Shown piece after piece: positions 9,353 to 17,690 of a DNA stretch of 64,000 bases. Numbering within the stretch: the stretch's first letter is position 1; each line of letters opens with the position of its first letter. The stretch spans positions 62,001 through 126,000 of the forward strand of contig CAWIHZ010000010.1 of assembly GCA_963835955.1 (NCBI GenBank). The letters run 5' to 3'. The translations under genes were made by a program, and so were the position numbers. This DNA is from Roseiarcus sp963835955 (GTDB lineage: Bacteria > Pseudomonadota > Alphaproteobacteria > Rhizobiales > Beijerinckiaceae). The notes beneath the pieces were generated by a model. The model ran no database searches. It was not told the DNA's origin and saw nothing but the letters and a program-made list of their open reading frames with translations.

Positions 9353-10212
9353 CGCCCCTCTCTGCGCCCAAACAGGCCCTGCGGGCGCAAGATGAGGGTG
9401 ACCACCATCACGCCGTAGATGATGAAGGCGCCGATCGAAGGGACGTAATATTTGCCCGCGACGTCGAGCACCCCGAGCAGCAGCGCGCCAAACAACGCGC
9501 CCAGGATTCCGTTCACGCCGCCGACGGTGACGACGATGAGGAAGGTCACCAGGAATTTGACCGGAAATGAAGGATCGATGCCGCCGACGACATCGGCGGC
9601 CAGCGCGCCGCCCAGCCCCGCCAGGCCGCTGCCGACGGCGAAGGCGATCGCGAAGATGCGGTCGACGTTGATGCCGAGACCGGCGGCGACGCGCGGATCG
9701 TCGACCGCCGCCCGCAATTGCGCGCCAAACCGGGTCCTGACCAGGAAGGCCTGCAGGATCGCGGCGATGAAGCCGCAGACGACGATGATGAAGAGCCGAT
9801 AGACGCCGATCCCGACGCCATGAAAATCGATGCGCCCGTTGAGCCAGTCCGGCAGATTGACCTGCCGCGGCTCGTCGCCGAGGAAGAAGTCAGCGATCGG
9901 AATCGCCATCAGCACCAGGCCGATCGTGAACAGCACCTGATCGAGCGGGCTCGCGCCATAGAGCCGCCGATAGAGCGTGCGCTCGAGCGCGACGCCGAGA
10001 ATGGCCGCGACTAGGAAGGCCGCGGGCAGGGTGACGAGGAACGGCGCGCCGAGCCAACTCATCATCAGCGCCGTCACGTAGCCGCCGACCATCGCGAAGA
10101 CGCCATGCGCGAGATTGATAAAATTCATCAAGCCGAGCGTCACCGAAAGTCCGCACGCGAGCACGAACAGCAACATGCCGTAGGCCACGCCGTCGAAGAG
10201 GATCGTCAGCAT
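9349..10212 (-). CDS. livH: Branched-chain-type ABC transporter permease LivH
   Basis: A 287-residue permease with about eight helices. It carries the LivH pattern G-L-M-N-F-I-N-L-A-H-G in the second helix and the R-A-A-V-D-D-P-R-V-A coupling loop that contacts the ATPases. The length is typical (285-310). It begins with ATG at 10212, 44 bases after the stop of the binding-protein gene, and is the second gene of the operon in transcription order. Confidence 0.92.
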   Translation of the reverse strand: MLTILFDGVAYGMLLFVLACGLSVTLGLMNFINLAHGVFAMVGGYVTALMMSWLGAPFLVTLPAAFLVAAILGVALERTLYRRLYGASPLDQVLFTIGLVLMAIPIADFFLGDEPRQVNLPDWLNGRIDFHGVGIGVYRLFIIVVCGFIAAILQAFLVRTRFGAQLRAAVDDPRVAAGLGINVDRIFAIAFAVGSGLAGLGGALAADVVGGIDPSFPVKFLVTFLIVVTVGGVNGILGALFGALLLGVLDVAGKYYVPSIGAFIIYGVMVVTLILRPQGLFGRREGR

Positions 10213-10256
10213 CGGGGGCCTGAGCCGTTCATCGCTTCATAAGGCCCCCTCGCCGA

Positions 10257-11432
10257 TCAGTGTTTCGCGGCCTTGTAGGGATCCTTCACGTTGGGGATGG
10301 TCTCGAACTCGACGTTGTAGAGGGCGCCGTCGACCTTCTCGACCTTGCGGACATAGATATTCTGGATGATGTCGCGCGTGTCCGGGTCGATCGAGACCGG
10401 CCCGCGCGGGCTCATCCAGCTCATGCCTTTCATCGCGCCGATCAGCGCCCCGCCGCTCGCGTCGCCCTTGGTCTTTTCCAGCGCCTTGTAAACGAGCGCC
10501 ATGCCGTCATAGCCCCCGACCGCCATAAAATTCGGCCGCATGCCGTTGTTGGCCTTTTCGAACGCGGCGACGAAAGCCTTGTTTTCGGGCGAATTATGCG
10601 CGGCCGAATAGTGATGCGTCGTGATCACGCCAAGCGCCGCATCGCCGAAGCCGGCGATAAGGTCGTCGTCGGTGACGTCGCCGGTGCCGATCAGCTTGAT
10701 GCCCGACTTGTCGAGCCCGCGCTCGACGAACTCCTTCATGAAGACCGCGCCTTGTCCCGACGGCACGAACACGAATACGGCGTCCGGCGCGTCGTCCTTA
10801 ACCCGCTGCAGAAAGGGCGCGAAATCCGGGTTTTTCAGCGGCACCCGGATTTTTTGCGTCACCTTTCCGCCGCCCTTCTCGAAGGTGTCGCTGAACCATT
10901 TCTCGGCGTCGACGCCGGGGCCGTAGTCGGCGACGATGGTGACGACCTTCTTGATCCCGTTTTTCAGCGCCCACTCGGCCATCGGCTTGGACGCCTGAGG
11001 CAGTGTGAACGAGGTGCGAACGATATAGGGCGACTTTTCGGTGATCATCGCGGTCGCGGCGGCGGTGACGATCGCGGGAACCTTCGCTTCCGTCGCAACA
11101 GGCGCCGCGGCCAGCGCCAGCGGCGTCAGACCGAAGCCCATCAGGACCTTGGCGTGGTCGTTGCCGATCAGTTCCTCGGCGAGGCGTTTGGTCACCTCCG
11201 GGGCGCCGGTGTCGTCCTTGACCTCGAGCACGATCTTCTTGCCCGCGACCGTGTCGCCGTGCTGCTGCATATAGAGTTCGGCGGCGGCGCGTTCCTGCTT
11301 GCCGGTCGAGGCGAAAGGGCCAGTCATCGGCAGGATCATGCCGATGGTGACGGTGTTGTCGTCGGCGAGCGCCGGGGCGGCGAACAAGGCGGCGCCGAGG
11401 GCGGCGCCCAGCGTCCAGCGTTTCAAAAGCAT
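10257..11432 (-). CDS. ABC transporter periplasmic binding protein (LivK/HAAT type)
   Basis: A 391-residue secreted receptor for the livHMGF importer. A signal peptide is clear: a positive M-L-L-K-R start, an Ala/Leu core and an A-L-A-D cleavage site near residue 24. The mature part begins with the Peripla_BP_6 pattern G-M-I-L-P-M-T-G-P-F-A-S. I start at the ATG at 11432, which has a GGGAGGAAG ribosome site; the TTG directly before it is an alternative. The absence of the Leu-binding Ser/Thr context cannot be judged by eye, so the ligand stays open. Its position next to the lig operon makes an aromatic or dicarboxylic acid plausible. Confidence 0.9.
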   Translation of the reverse strand: MLLKRWTLGAALGAALFAAPALADDNTVTIGMILPMTGPFASTGKQERAAAELYMQQHGDTVAGKKIVLEVKDDTGAPEVTKRLAEELIGNDHAKVLMGFGLTPLALAAAPVATEAKVPAIVTAAATAMITEKSPYIVRTSFTLPQASKPMAEWALKNGIKKVVTIVADYGPGVDAEKWFSDTFEKGGGKVTQKIRVPLKNPDFAPFLQRVKDDAPDAVFVFVPSGQGAVFMKEFVERGLDKSGIKLIGTGDVTDDDLIAGFGDAALGVITTHHYSAAHNSPENKAFVAAFEKANNGMRPNFMAVGGYDGMALVYKALEKTKGDASGGALIGAMKGMSWMSPRGPVSIDPDTRDIIQNIYVRKVEKVDGALYNVEFETIPNVKDPYKAAKH

Positions 11433-11585
11433 CAATCTTCCTCCCGTAAGGCCGCCAGGCGCAGCGTTGGCGCGCGCGGCCGTTCCCGCACATACCGCGA
11501 TCGTTGGATTCTTGAATCCGGCAATCTCCGCGCGACGTTAGCCTCCCCGCAGGCGAAGCGAAAGAGGGGAGCCGCCGGCTCGCCC

Positions 11586-12512
11586 TCAACGCCTTTCCGG
11601 CCGATCGAGACCAGCGAGGATTTTCTCAGCCAATGCGCGATAGTCGGCGGCCTCGCTCGCTGTGGAGCGCAAACCCAGCTCGCCGATTGTCTGCTGCCAT
11701 CCGACCGAAGCGCGCGACATCGCGCCGTCGAGCCCGAGCAGATCGACCGTCGTCGCCGCTTCGCGCATTTCCGCGGCGCGCCTGACTCCATGCGTCATCA
11801 CCCGCTCCAGCATATAGGCCGAGCGCTTCTTCCAGTCGAAGCCGGGATAGGTGTCGTCGAGCGAATCGAGCACAGTCTCGATCACGCCGGCCTTTTGCCC
11901 GGCGAGCACGCATTCGCAGACCAGCGCCTCGAGCCCCTTCATCATGATCGAGCGGGTCATCTTGACCGCCGAAGCGGCGCCGACGGGTCCCTCATGGATC
12001 CTCGCCGGCATCTCGAGCGCGGCGAGCGTCTGCGCCGCGGCCTTGGCATGCGGGCCGCTGATGAGGAGCGGGGTCCGGTTGAGGCGCGGGTGCACCGGCG
12101 CCATCACCGCGACGTCGATATAGCGCCCGCCCGCTGCGTCGACCTTCTCGGCGCTCCGCGCCTTGGTCTGCGGAGCGCAGGAGTTGCAATCGAAGAACAA
12201 CGCCCCTTTCGCCAGGCCTGGCAGCGCCGCCAACGCCGCCTCATGCGCCTGATCGGCGGTGACCACGCAAAAGACGGCCTCGGCGCCCGCGACCGCCTCG
12301 GGCGCGCTCGAGGCCCCGATCACATTGGCGGCGACGTAATCGGCCCGTTTGCCCGCTCGCGCCTCCGGGTCGGGGGATTCGGTCTTGATGTCATAGGCGG
12401 CGACCCGCGCCGCGAAACCGGGGATGGTACGCCAGCCGTCGAGAAACGCACGCGCCGCCTCGCCGAATCCGAGGAAGGCGATGGAGCCGCCGACGATCGT
12501 TGAACCCTGCAT
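11586..12512 (-). CDS. NAD(P)-dependent dehydrogenase with DUF1932 domain
   Basis: A 308-residue member of the beta-hydroxyacid dehydrogenase superfamily. The N-terminus has a Rossmann motif G-F-G-E-A-A (G-x-G-x-x-A) and the segment F-F-D-C-N-S-C-A-P, the family variant of the substrate-binding D-x-S-x-x-x-P. The C-terminal helical part is of the DUF1932 type, with conserved K-M-T-R-S-I-M-x-K-G near residue 190 placing the catalytic Lys. Such proteins often accompany protocatechuate 4,5-cleavage genes, but their reaction has not been settled as far as I know. The gene is divergent from the lig operon and lies 154 bases upstream of the importer operon on the same strand. Confidence 0.85.
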   Translation of the reverse strand: MQGSTIVGGSIAFLGFGEAARAFLDGWRTIPGFAARVAAYDIKTESPDPEARAGKRADYVAANVIGASSAPEAVAGAEAVFCVVTADQAHEAALAALPGLAKGALFFDCNSCAPQTKARSAEKVDAAGGRYIDVAVMAPVHPRLNRTPLLISGPHAKAAAQTLAALEMPARIHEGPVGAASAVKMTRSIMMKGLEALVCECVLAGQKAGVIETVLDSLDDTYPGFDWKKRSAYMLERVMTHGVRRAAEMREAATTVDLLGLDGAMSRASVGWQQTIGELGLRSTASEAADYRALAEKILAGLDRPERR

Positions 12513-12944
12513 GCGCCCCTCTCTGTCGCGCCCACTTTTGCGTCTCCCGGAAGCGGACTACAAGCCCTCGATTGCCGCGGAGGAGAGAGTGTGATCTCGC
12601 CTGTGTGACGGCCGTTCGGCCACGCTTCGGCGGGCCCGCTTGCGGGTCGACGCTGGTCGGCTAATATCCGCCTCCCGGGCGCAATCGCCGGTCGAACGCG
12701 ATGCGCGCCCGACGGTCGATCGACGCGCGGGGGCCGCTTGGCCCCGTGTTCGCGTTGCGCCGCTCGTGCGCCAAGGGAGGAAACGGCCCTCGATGACGAA
12801 GACGTCCCAGACGGCCGTTCCCTCTCCATTCATGCGCGGCGGCGCATCCAAGCTGGCCGCTGTCGCGCCCTTCGCGCTTGAGACCGGGATGGCCAGACCG
12901 CGCGGAGACGCAAGATCGTTCTGCATCCTGACGCGGAGACGCAG
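12513..12944. promoter_or_regulatory. Divergent control region between importer side and lig operon
   Basis: A stretch of 432 bases holds the start regions of the DUF1932 gene (minus) and the lig operon (plus), so promoters for both must lie here or nearby. It contains an inverted repeat GGCCGTTCGGCC at 12610-12621. The 11-base word GACGGCCGTTC occurs twice, at 12608-12618 and 12810-12820, each containing the palindrome ACGGCCGT, so these are candidate operator half-sites. Open frames inside it look like noise. No regulator gene of the LysR or IclR type is seen within the window. Confidence 0.4.
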
Positions 12945-13634
12945 ATGAGTGGCCGGATCGCGGGCCTGTCATCGATGGCGACCCGGCACATCCTGGCTGA
13001 TCTGGCTCGAGACTATGAGCTGCAAAATGGGATACGGGTCGAAATCCGATCCATGGGCGGCGTCGAAGCGGCGAAATTGGTGCGGGCCGGCGAACCGACG
13101 GACGTCGTCGTGCTGGCGTCGCGAGTCATGGAGAGTCTGGAGGCGGAAGGCCTTATCGCCAAGGGCAGCATAGTGGACTTCGCGCGATCCGAGATCGCCG
13201 TTGCAGTCCGCTCCGGCTCGCCTCGACCTGGCGTCGAAAGCGAACTAGCCGTCAGGCAGGCCATGCTCGAAGCGAGAAGAATTTGCTACTCGACGGGTCC
13301 GAGCGGCGATCACCTGAAGGCGCTGGCCGAAAAATGGGGCGTGACCGAATCTGTGGTCGGGCGCGCGCTCATCGCTTCGCCGGGCGTTCCGGTGGCCAGT
13401 TTGGTCGCGCGCGGCGACGCCGATCTCGGGTTTCAGCAACTGAGCGAACTGATAGGCCAACCCGGCATTGAGATCGTTGGCTCTCTGCCGCCGGAAATTC
13501 AGGCCGTAACCGTGTTCTCGGCCGGGGTGTCCAGCGCATCCGCCCACCGTGAGGCCGCACACGCTCTCGTCGCCTATCTCGCTTCGGCCGAATCCGGCGA
13601 CACAAAACGCCGCTACGGCATGGAGCCCCCATAA
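12945..13634 (+). CDS. Cytosolic ModA-like substrate-binding-domain protein
   Basis: A 229-residue protein of the type II periplasmic-binding-protein fold, related to ModA (molybdate-binding). Recognisable parts are the G-G-V-E-A-A-K-L-V-R-A-G-E-P-T-D-V-V-V-L segment and the later R-G-D-A-D-L-G-F-Q-Q-L-S-E-L, both typical of the fold. Unlike true ModA it lacks a signal peptide: it starts directly at M-S-G-R-I-A-G-L-S-S-M-A-T-R, so it should act in the cytoplasm. It is the first gene of the lig operon, 47 bases before ligJ. It may sense or bind a pathway intermediate, or may catalyse a step; no function can be named with confidence. Confidence 0.75.
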   Translation: MSGRIAGLSSMATRHILADLARDYELQNGIRVEIRSMGGVEAAKLVRAGEPTDVVVLASRVMESLEAEGLIAKGSIVDFARSEIAVAVRSGSPRPGVESELAVRQAMLEARRICYSTGPSGDHLKALAEKWGVTESVVGRALIASPGVPVASLVARGDADLGFQQLSELIGQPGIEIVGSLPPEIQAVTVFSAGVSSASAHREAAHALVAYLASAESGDTKRRYGMEPP

Positions 13635-13681
13635 ACCGCCCCTGAGGGGGTGTTTGAATTCGCGTCTAAGGAAGCTTCCAG

Positions 13682-14710
13682 ATGATTATCGACTGCCACG
13701 GCCATTACACGACCGCCCCGAAGGCGCTGGAGGCGTGGCGCAACCGTCAGATCGCCGGCATCAAGGATCCGGCCGCGGCGCCGAAAGTCAGCGAGCTGAA
13801 GATCAGCGACGACGAGCTTCGCGAATTGATCGAGTTGAACCAGTTGCGCTTCATGAAGGAGCGCGGCTGCGATCTGACGATCTTCTCGCCGCGGGCCAGC
13901 TTCATGGCTCATCATATCGGCGATTTCTCCGTCAGTTCGACCTGGGCGTCGATCTGCAACGAGCTCTGCCATCGGGTCTCGAAACTTTTCCCGGACAATT
14001 TCATCGGCGCGGCCATGCTGCCGCAGAGCCCCGGCGTCGACCCGAAAACCTGCATACCCGAACTCGAGCGATGCGTAAGGGACTACGGCTTCGTCGGGAT
14101 CAATCTCAATCCCGATCCGTCCGGCGGCCACTGGACGAGCCCGCCGCTCACCGACCGCAGCTGGCATCCGATCTATGAGAAGATGATCGAATGGGACATC
14201 CCGGCGATGGTGCATGTCTCGACCAGCTGCAATCCGTGCTTTCACACCACCGGCGCCCATTACATCAACGCCGACACGACTGCGGTGATGCAGTTCATCC
14301 AGGGCGACCTGTTCGGTGATTTCCCGACCCTGCGCTTCGTCATCCCGCACGGCGGCGGCGCCGCGCCCTATCACTGGGGCCGCTATCGCGGGCTGGCGCA
14401 GGAACTCAAGAAGCCGCTGCTCAAGCAGCACCTGCTCAACAATGTCTTCTTCGACACCTGCGTCTATCACCAACCGGGCGTCGACCTGTTGACCAAGGTG
14501 ATTCCGGTCGACAACATCCTGTTCGCCAGTGAAATGATCGGCGCGGTGCGCGGGATCGACCCCGAGACCGGCCATCATTACGACGACACTAGGCGCTACA
14601 TCGAGGCGACCGGCAATCTCAACCCCGAAGAGCGTCGCAAAGTCTATGAAGGCAACGCGCGGCGGGTGTATCCGCGTCTCGACGCGGCGCTGAAGGCCAA
14701 GGGCCGCTAG
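13682..14710 (+). CDS. ligJ: 4-oxalomesaconate hydratase, amidohydrolase type (LigJ)
   Basis: LigJ adds water to 4-oxalomesaconate to give 4-carboxy-4-hydroxy-2-oxoadipate in the protocatechuate 4,5-cleavage pathway. The 342-residue protein is of the amidohydrolase superfamily. It has the metal motif D-C-H-G-H-Y at residues 4-9, a later H-V-S-T-S-C-N and I-P-H-G-G-G-A metal/base histidines, and the LigJ-typical W-x-S-x-x-x-E-M-I-G region rendered here as F-A-S-E-M-I-G-A-V. Sphingomonad LigJ has the same fold, unlike the unrelated GalB enzyme. The ATG at 13682 has an AAGGAAG site. The next gene, ligK, starts 8 bases after the stop. Confidence 0.92.
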   Translation: MIIDCHGHYTTAPKALEAWRNRQIAGIKDPAAAPKVSELKISDDELRELIELNQLRFMKERGCDLTIFSPRASFMAHHIGDFSVSSTWASICNELCHRVSKLFPDNFIGAAMLPQSPGVDPKTCIPELERCVRDYGFVGINLNPDPSGGHWTSPPLTDRSWHPIYEKMIEWDIPAMVHVSTSCNPCFHTTGAHYINADTTAVMQFIQGDLFGDFPTLRFVIPHGGGAAPYHWGRYRGLAQELKKPLLKQHLLNNVFFDTCVYHQPGVDLLTKVIPVDNILFASEMIGAVRGIDPETGHHYDDTRRYIEATGNLNPEERRKVYEGNARRVYPRLDAALKAKGR

Positions 14711-14718
14711 GAGGAGGC

Positions 14719-15402
14719 ATGACCGAACTCGGCGTCGTCAGACGCGCCATCAAACGGGCGGAGCGCGTCGCCGTCGACGCGCTCGCGCCGCTGGGCGTCG
14801 CCACCGTGCATGAGGCGATGGGCCGCGTCGGCCTGATGAAGCCCTATATGCGGCCGATCTATGCCGGCGCGCAGGTCTCCGGTACGGCGATCACGGTGCT
14901 GATGCATCCGGGCGACAACTGGATGATGCATGTCGCGGCCGAACAGATCGAGCCCGGCGACATCGTTGTCGCCGCGATCACTGCCGAATGCACCGATGGC
15001 TATTTCGGCGACCTGTTGGCGACCAGCTTCACGGCTCGCGGGGCGCGCGCGCTCATCATCGACGCGGGCGTGCGGGACGTAAGGACCCTGACCGAAATGG
15101 GTTTTCCGGTCTGGAGCAAATGCGTCAGCGCCAAGGGCACGGTGAAGGCGACGGTCGGCTCGGTCAATATCCCGATCGTCTGCGCCGGCGCCCTGGTCAA
15201 TCCGGGCGACGCGATCGTCGCCGACGACGACGGCGTGGTGGTGGTGCCGGCCGGTTGGGCGGGGAAGACCGCGGACGCGGCCGCCGCGCGGGAGGCCAAC
15301 GAAGCCGACAAGCGGGCCAAGCTCGCCTCCGGCGCGCTCGGCCTCGATATGTATAAAATGCGCGAACCGCTCGAAAAGGCGGGCCTCAGATACATCGACT
15401 GA
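14719..15402 (+). CDS. ligK: 4-carboxy-4-hydroxy-2-oxoadipate / 4-hydroxy-4-methyl-2-oxoglutarate aldolase
   Basis: LigK splits 4-carboxy-4-hydroxy-2-oxoadipate into pyruvate and oxaloacetate, the last pathway step. The 227-residue protein is a class II (metal) pyruvate aldolase of the RraA-like fold. It has the V-H-E-A-M-G-R-V-G opening, the H-P-G-D-N substrate loop, the A-L-I-I-D-A-G-V-R-D-V core whose Arg and Asp are the pyruvate-binding and metal-binding positions, and a late G-D-A-I-V-A-D-D-D-G-V strand. A strong AGGAGG site precedes the ATG. Length and spacing fit a coupled operon gene. Confidence 0.93.
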   Translation: MTELGVVRRAIKRAERVAVDALAPLGVATVHEAMGRVGLMKPYMRPIYAGAQVSGTAITVLMHPGDNWMMHVAAEQIEPGDIVVAAITAECTDGYFGDLLATSFTARGARALIIDAGVRDVRTLTEMGFPVWSKCVSAKGTVKATVGSVNIPIVCAGALVNPGDAIVADDDGVVVVPAGWAGKTADAAAAREANEADKRAKLASGALGLDMYKMREPLEKAGLRYID

Positions 15403-15413
15403 AAGCACGTTCC

Positions 15414-16352
15414 GTGAACGATGTCGCCAAGGCCGTCAGCGGGCCGTTCGAAAAGACCAAGGGCTGGCTCGACTGGTTCGACGGGCCGAGCCGCCCGCGT
15501 TTCCGGCTGCCCCCGGGCAGCGTCGACGCGCATTGCCATGTGTTCGGGCCGGGTTCTGAATTTCCTTACGCGCCAGAGCGAAAATATACGCCTTGCGACG
15601 CGAGCAAGGCCGAGTTGTTCGCGCTTCGCGACCAGTTGGGCTTTTCCCGCAATGTGATCGTGCAGGCGACCTGCCACGGCGCCGACAACAGCGCCATGGT
15701 CGACGCCTGCCTCTCCAGCGCCGGCAGGGCGCGCGGCGTCGCGACGGTCAAACGCGAGGTCAGCGACGGCGAGTTGGAGCGGCTCGACCGCGCGGGCGTG
15801 CGCGGCGTGCGCTTCAATTTCGTCAAGCGCCTGGTCGACTTCACCCCGAAAGACGCACTGACGGAGATCGCCGGCCGCGTCTCCAGGCTCGGCTGGCATG
15901 TCGTGATCTATTTCGAGGCCGTCGATCTGCCGGAACTCTGGGATTTCTTCACCGCACTGCCGGCGGCCGTGGTCGTCGACCACATGGGCCGCCCGGATGT
16001 GGGAAAGCCGATCGACGGCCCGGAATTCTCACTGTTTCTCAAGTTCATGCGCGAGCACGCAAACGTCTGGAGCAAGGTCTCCTGTCCCGAGCGCCTCTCC
16101 ATTTCCGGTCCGCCGGCCCTCAACGGCGAACTGAACCCCTATCGCGACGTCGTTCCCTTCGCACGGCGCGTGATCGAGGAATTTCCCGACCGCGTGCTGT
16201 GGGGAACCGACTGGCCGCATCCCAATCTCAAGGACCATGTGCCCGATGACGGGCTGCTGGTCGACTTCATCCCCCATATCGCAACGACGCCTGAATTGCA
16301 GCGCAAGCTGCTGGTCGACAATCCAATGCGGCTCTATTGGAGCCGGAATTAA
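15414..16352 (+). CDS. ligI: 2-pyrone-4,6-dicarboxylate lactonase (LigI)
   Basis: LigI hydrolyses 2-pyrone-4,6-dicarboxylate to 4-oxalomesaconate. This 312-residue amidohydrolase has the LigI motif V-D-A-H-C-H-V-F-G-P near residue 38, a Lys/Arg-rich T-V-K-R-E and R-G-V-R-F-N-F substrate site, V-V-D-H-M-G-R-P and the final W-G-T-D-W-P-H-P with the conserved Asp. Family members do not need a bound metal for catalysis. The start is GTG at 15414; the first ~25 residues before the conserved core are slightly longer than in sphingomonads. It lies 11 bases after ligK and 13 before ligA. Confidence 0.93.
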   Translation: MNDVAKAVSGPFEKTKGWLDWFDGPSRPRFRLPPGSVDAHCHVFGPGSEFPYAPERKYTPCDASKAELFALRDQLGFSRNVIVQATCHGADNSAMVDACLSSAGRARGVATVKREVSDGELERLDRAGVRGVRFNFVKRLVDFTPKDALTEIAGRVSRLGWHVVIYFEAVDLPELWDFFTALPAAVVVDHMGRPDVGKPIDGPEFSLFLKFMREHANVWSKVSCPERLSISGPPALNGELNPYRDVVPFARRVIEEFPDRVLWGTDWPHPNLKDHVPDDGLLVDFIPHIATTPELQRKLLVDNPMRLYWSRN

Positions 16353-16365
16353 GGAGAGGCGGACC

Positions 16366-16809
16366 ATGTCGCTCGAAAAACCCTATCTCGACGTTCCCGG
16401 CACGACGATATTCGACGCCGAACAATCACGCCAGGGCTACTGGCTCAACCAGTTCTGCATGTCGCTGATGAAGGCGGAGAACCGGGCGCGGTTCAAGGCC
16501 GACGAGCGCGCATACCTGGACGAATGGGCGATGAGCGAGGAGCAGAAGCAGGCGGTCCTCGATCGCGATCTCAACCGCTGCATCGCGCTCGGCGGCAATA
16601 TCTATTTTCTCGCCAAGATCGGGGCGACCGACGGCAAGAGCTTCCAGCAGATGGCGGGCAGCATGACCGGCATGACCGAACAGGAATACCGCGACATGAT
16701 GGTGAAGGGCGGCCGCTCGATCGAGGGCAACCGCCATGTCGGCGAAGGCGGCGACGCCCAGGCGCATCGCCAGCCGCAGGGCGCGGCGGGACAGAAGAGG
16801 GGAGCCTGA
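16366..16809 (+). CDS. ligA: Protocatechuate 4,5-dioxygenase alpha subunit
   Basis: The small subunit of the extradiol dioxygenase that opens protocatechuate between C4 and C5. The 147-residue protein is mostly helical and has the LigA features D-V-P-G-T-T-I-F-D, R-F-K-A-D-E-x-A-Y-L-D and D-L-N-R-C-I-A-L-G-G-N-I-Y-F-L-A-K. It caps the beta-subunit active site. I start at the ATG at 16366, which follows an AAGGAGAGG site; the frame is open further upstream inside ligI without homology. The beta-subunit gene follows after one base. Confidence 0.95.
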   Translation: MSLEKPYLDVPGTTIFDAEQSRQGYWLNQFCMSLMKAENRARFKADERAYLDEWAMSEEQKQAVLDRDLNRCIALGGNIYFLAKIGATDGKSFQQMAGSMTGMTEQEYRDMMVKGGRSIEGNRHVGEGGDAQAHRQPQGAAGQKRGA

Positions 16810-16810
16810 C

Positions 16811-17668
16811 ATGGCCACGATCACCGCCTCCGTCTACACCTCGCATGTCCCGGCGATCGGCGCGGCGCTCGATCTCGGCAAGTCGAACGAGCCTTACTGG
16901 CAGCCGGTGTTCAAGGGTTACGACTTTTCCAGGCAATGGCTCCGCGATCACAAGCCGGACGTGATCTTCCTCGTCTACAACGATCACGCGAACGCCTTCA
17001 GCCTCGACTTCATCCCGACCTTCGCGATCGGCACGGCGCCGGAGTTCGAGCCCGCAGATGAGGGCTGGGGACCACGTCCGGTTCCCAGGGTGATCGGCCA
17101 TCCGAAGTTGGCGGCGCACATCGCCCAGTCGGTGATCCAGCAGGATTTCGATCTCACCATCGTCAACAAGATGGACGTCGATCACGGCCTCACCGTGCCG
17201 CTGAGCCTCATGTGCGGTCAGCCGCAGGCGTGGCCCTGTCCAGTGATCCCGTTCGCCGTCAACGTGGTGCAATATCCCGTGCCTTCGGGCGCGCGCTGCT
17301 TCGCGCTCGGTCAGGCGATCCGGCGGGCGATCGAGAGCTATGACGAACCCCTAAAGGTCCAGATCTGGGGCACCGGCGGCATGAGCCACCAATTGCAGGG
17401 CCCGCGCGCCGGACTCATCAACGCCGAGTGGGACAACAGGTTCCTCGACCGGCTGATCGCCGATCCGACGGGCCTGTCCAAGATGCCGCACATCGAATAC
17501 GTGCGCGAGGCGGGCAGCGAGGGCATCGAACTGGTGATGTGGCTGATCGCGCGAGGCGCGATGGCCGACATCGCCGGAGGGCCCAAGCCCAAGGTGGTGC
17601 ACCGCTTCTTTCACGTGCCCGCGTCGAACACCGCCGTCGGTCATCTCATCCTGGAAAACGACGCCTGA
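16811..17668 (+). CDS. ligB: Protocatechuate 4,5-dioxygenase beta subunit
   Basis: The catalytic subunit, 285 residues, of the class III extradiol dioxygenase. The expected Fe(II) ligands are visible as H12 (T-S-H-V-P), H59 (Y-N-D-H) and E240 (G-S-E-G-I-E), and the catalytic acid-base His as H193 (G-G-M-S-H). Their spacing matches the sphingomonad LigB ligands with a two-residue offset. The start is the ATG at 16811, after a GAGGGGAG site and one base past the ligA stop, as expected for equal amounts of the two subunits. It converts protocatechuate to 4-carboxy-2-hydroxymuconate-6-semialdehyde. Confidence 0.96.
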   Translation: MATITASVYTSHVPAIGAALDLGKSNEPYWQPVFKGYDFSRQWLRDHKPDVIFLVYNDHANAFSLDFIPTFAIGTAPEFEPADEGWGPRPVPRVIGHPKLAAHIAQSVIQQDFDLTIVNKMDVDHGLTVPLSLMCGQPQAWPCPVIPFAVNVVQYPVPSGARCFALGQAIRRAIESYDEPLKVQIWGTGGMSHQLQGPRAGLINAEWDNRFLDRLIADPTGLSKMPHIEYVREAGSEGIELVMWLIARGAMADIAGGPKPKVVHRFFHVPASNTAVGHLILENDA

Positions 17669-17690
17669 GGCGCGCCCGAGGGAAGCATTC

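Noticed and set aside
10260..12503. Long plus-strand open frame (about 750 codons)
   Set aside because: Antisense to the binding protein and the DUF1932 dehydrogenase; no ribosome site and no motif.
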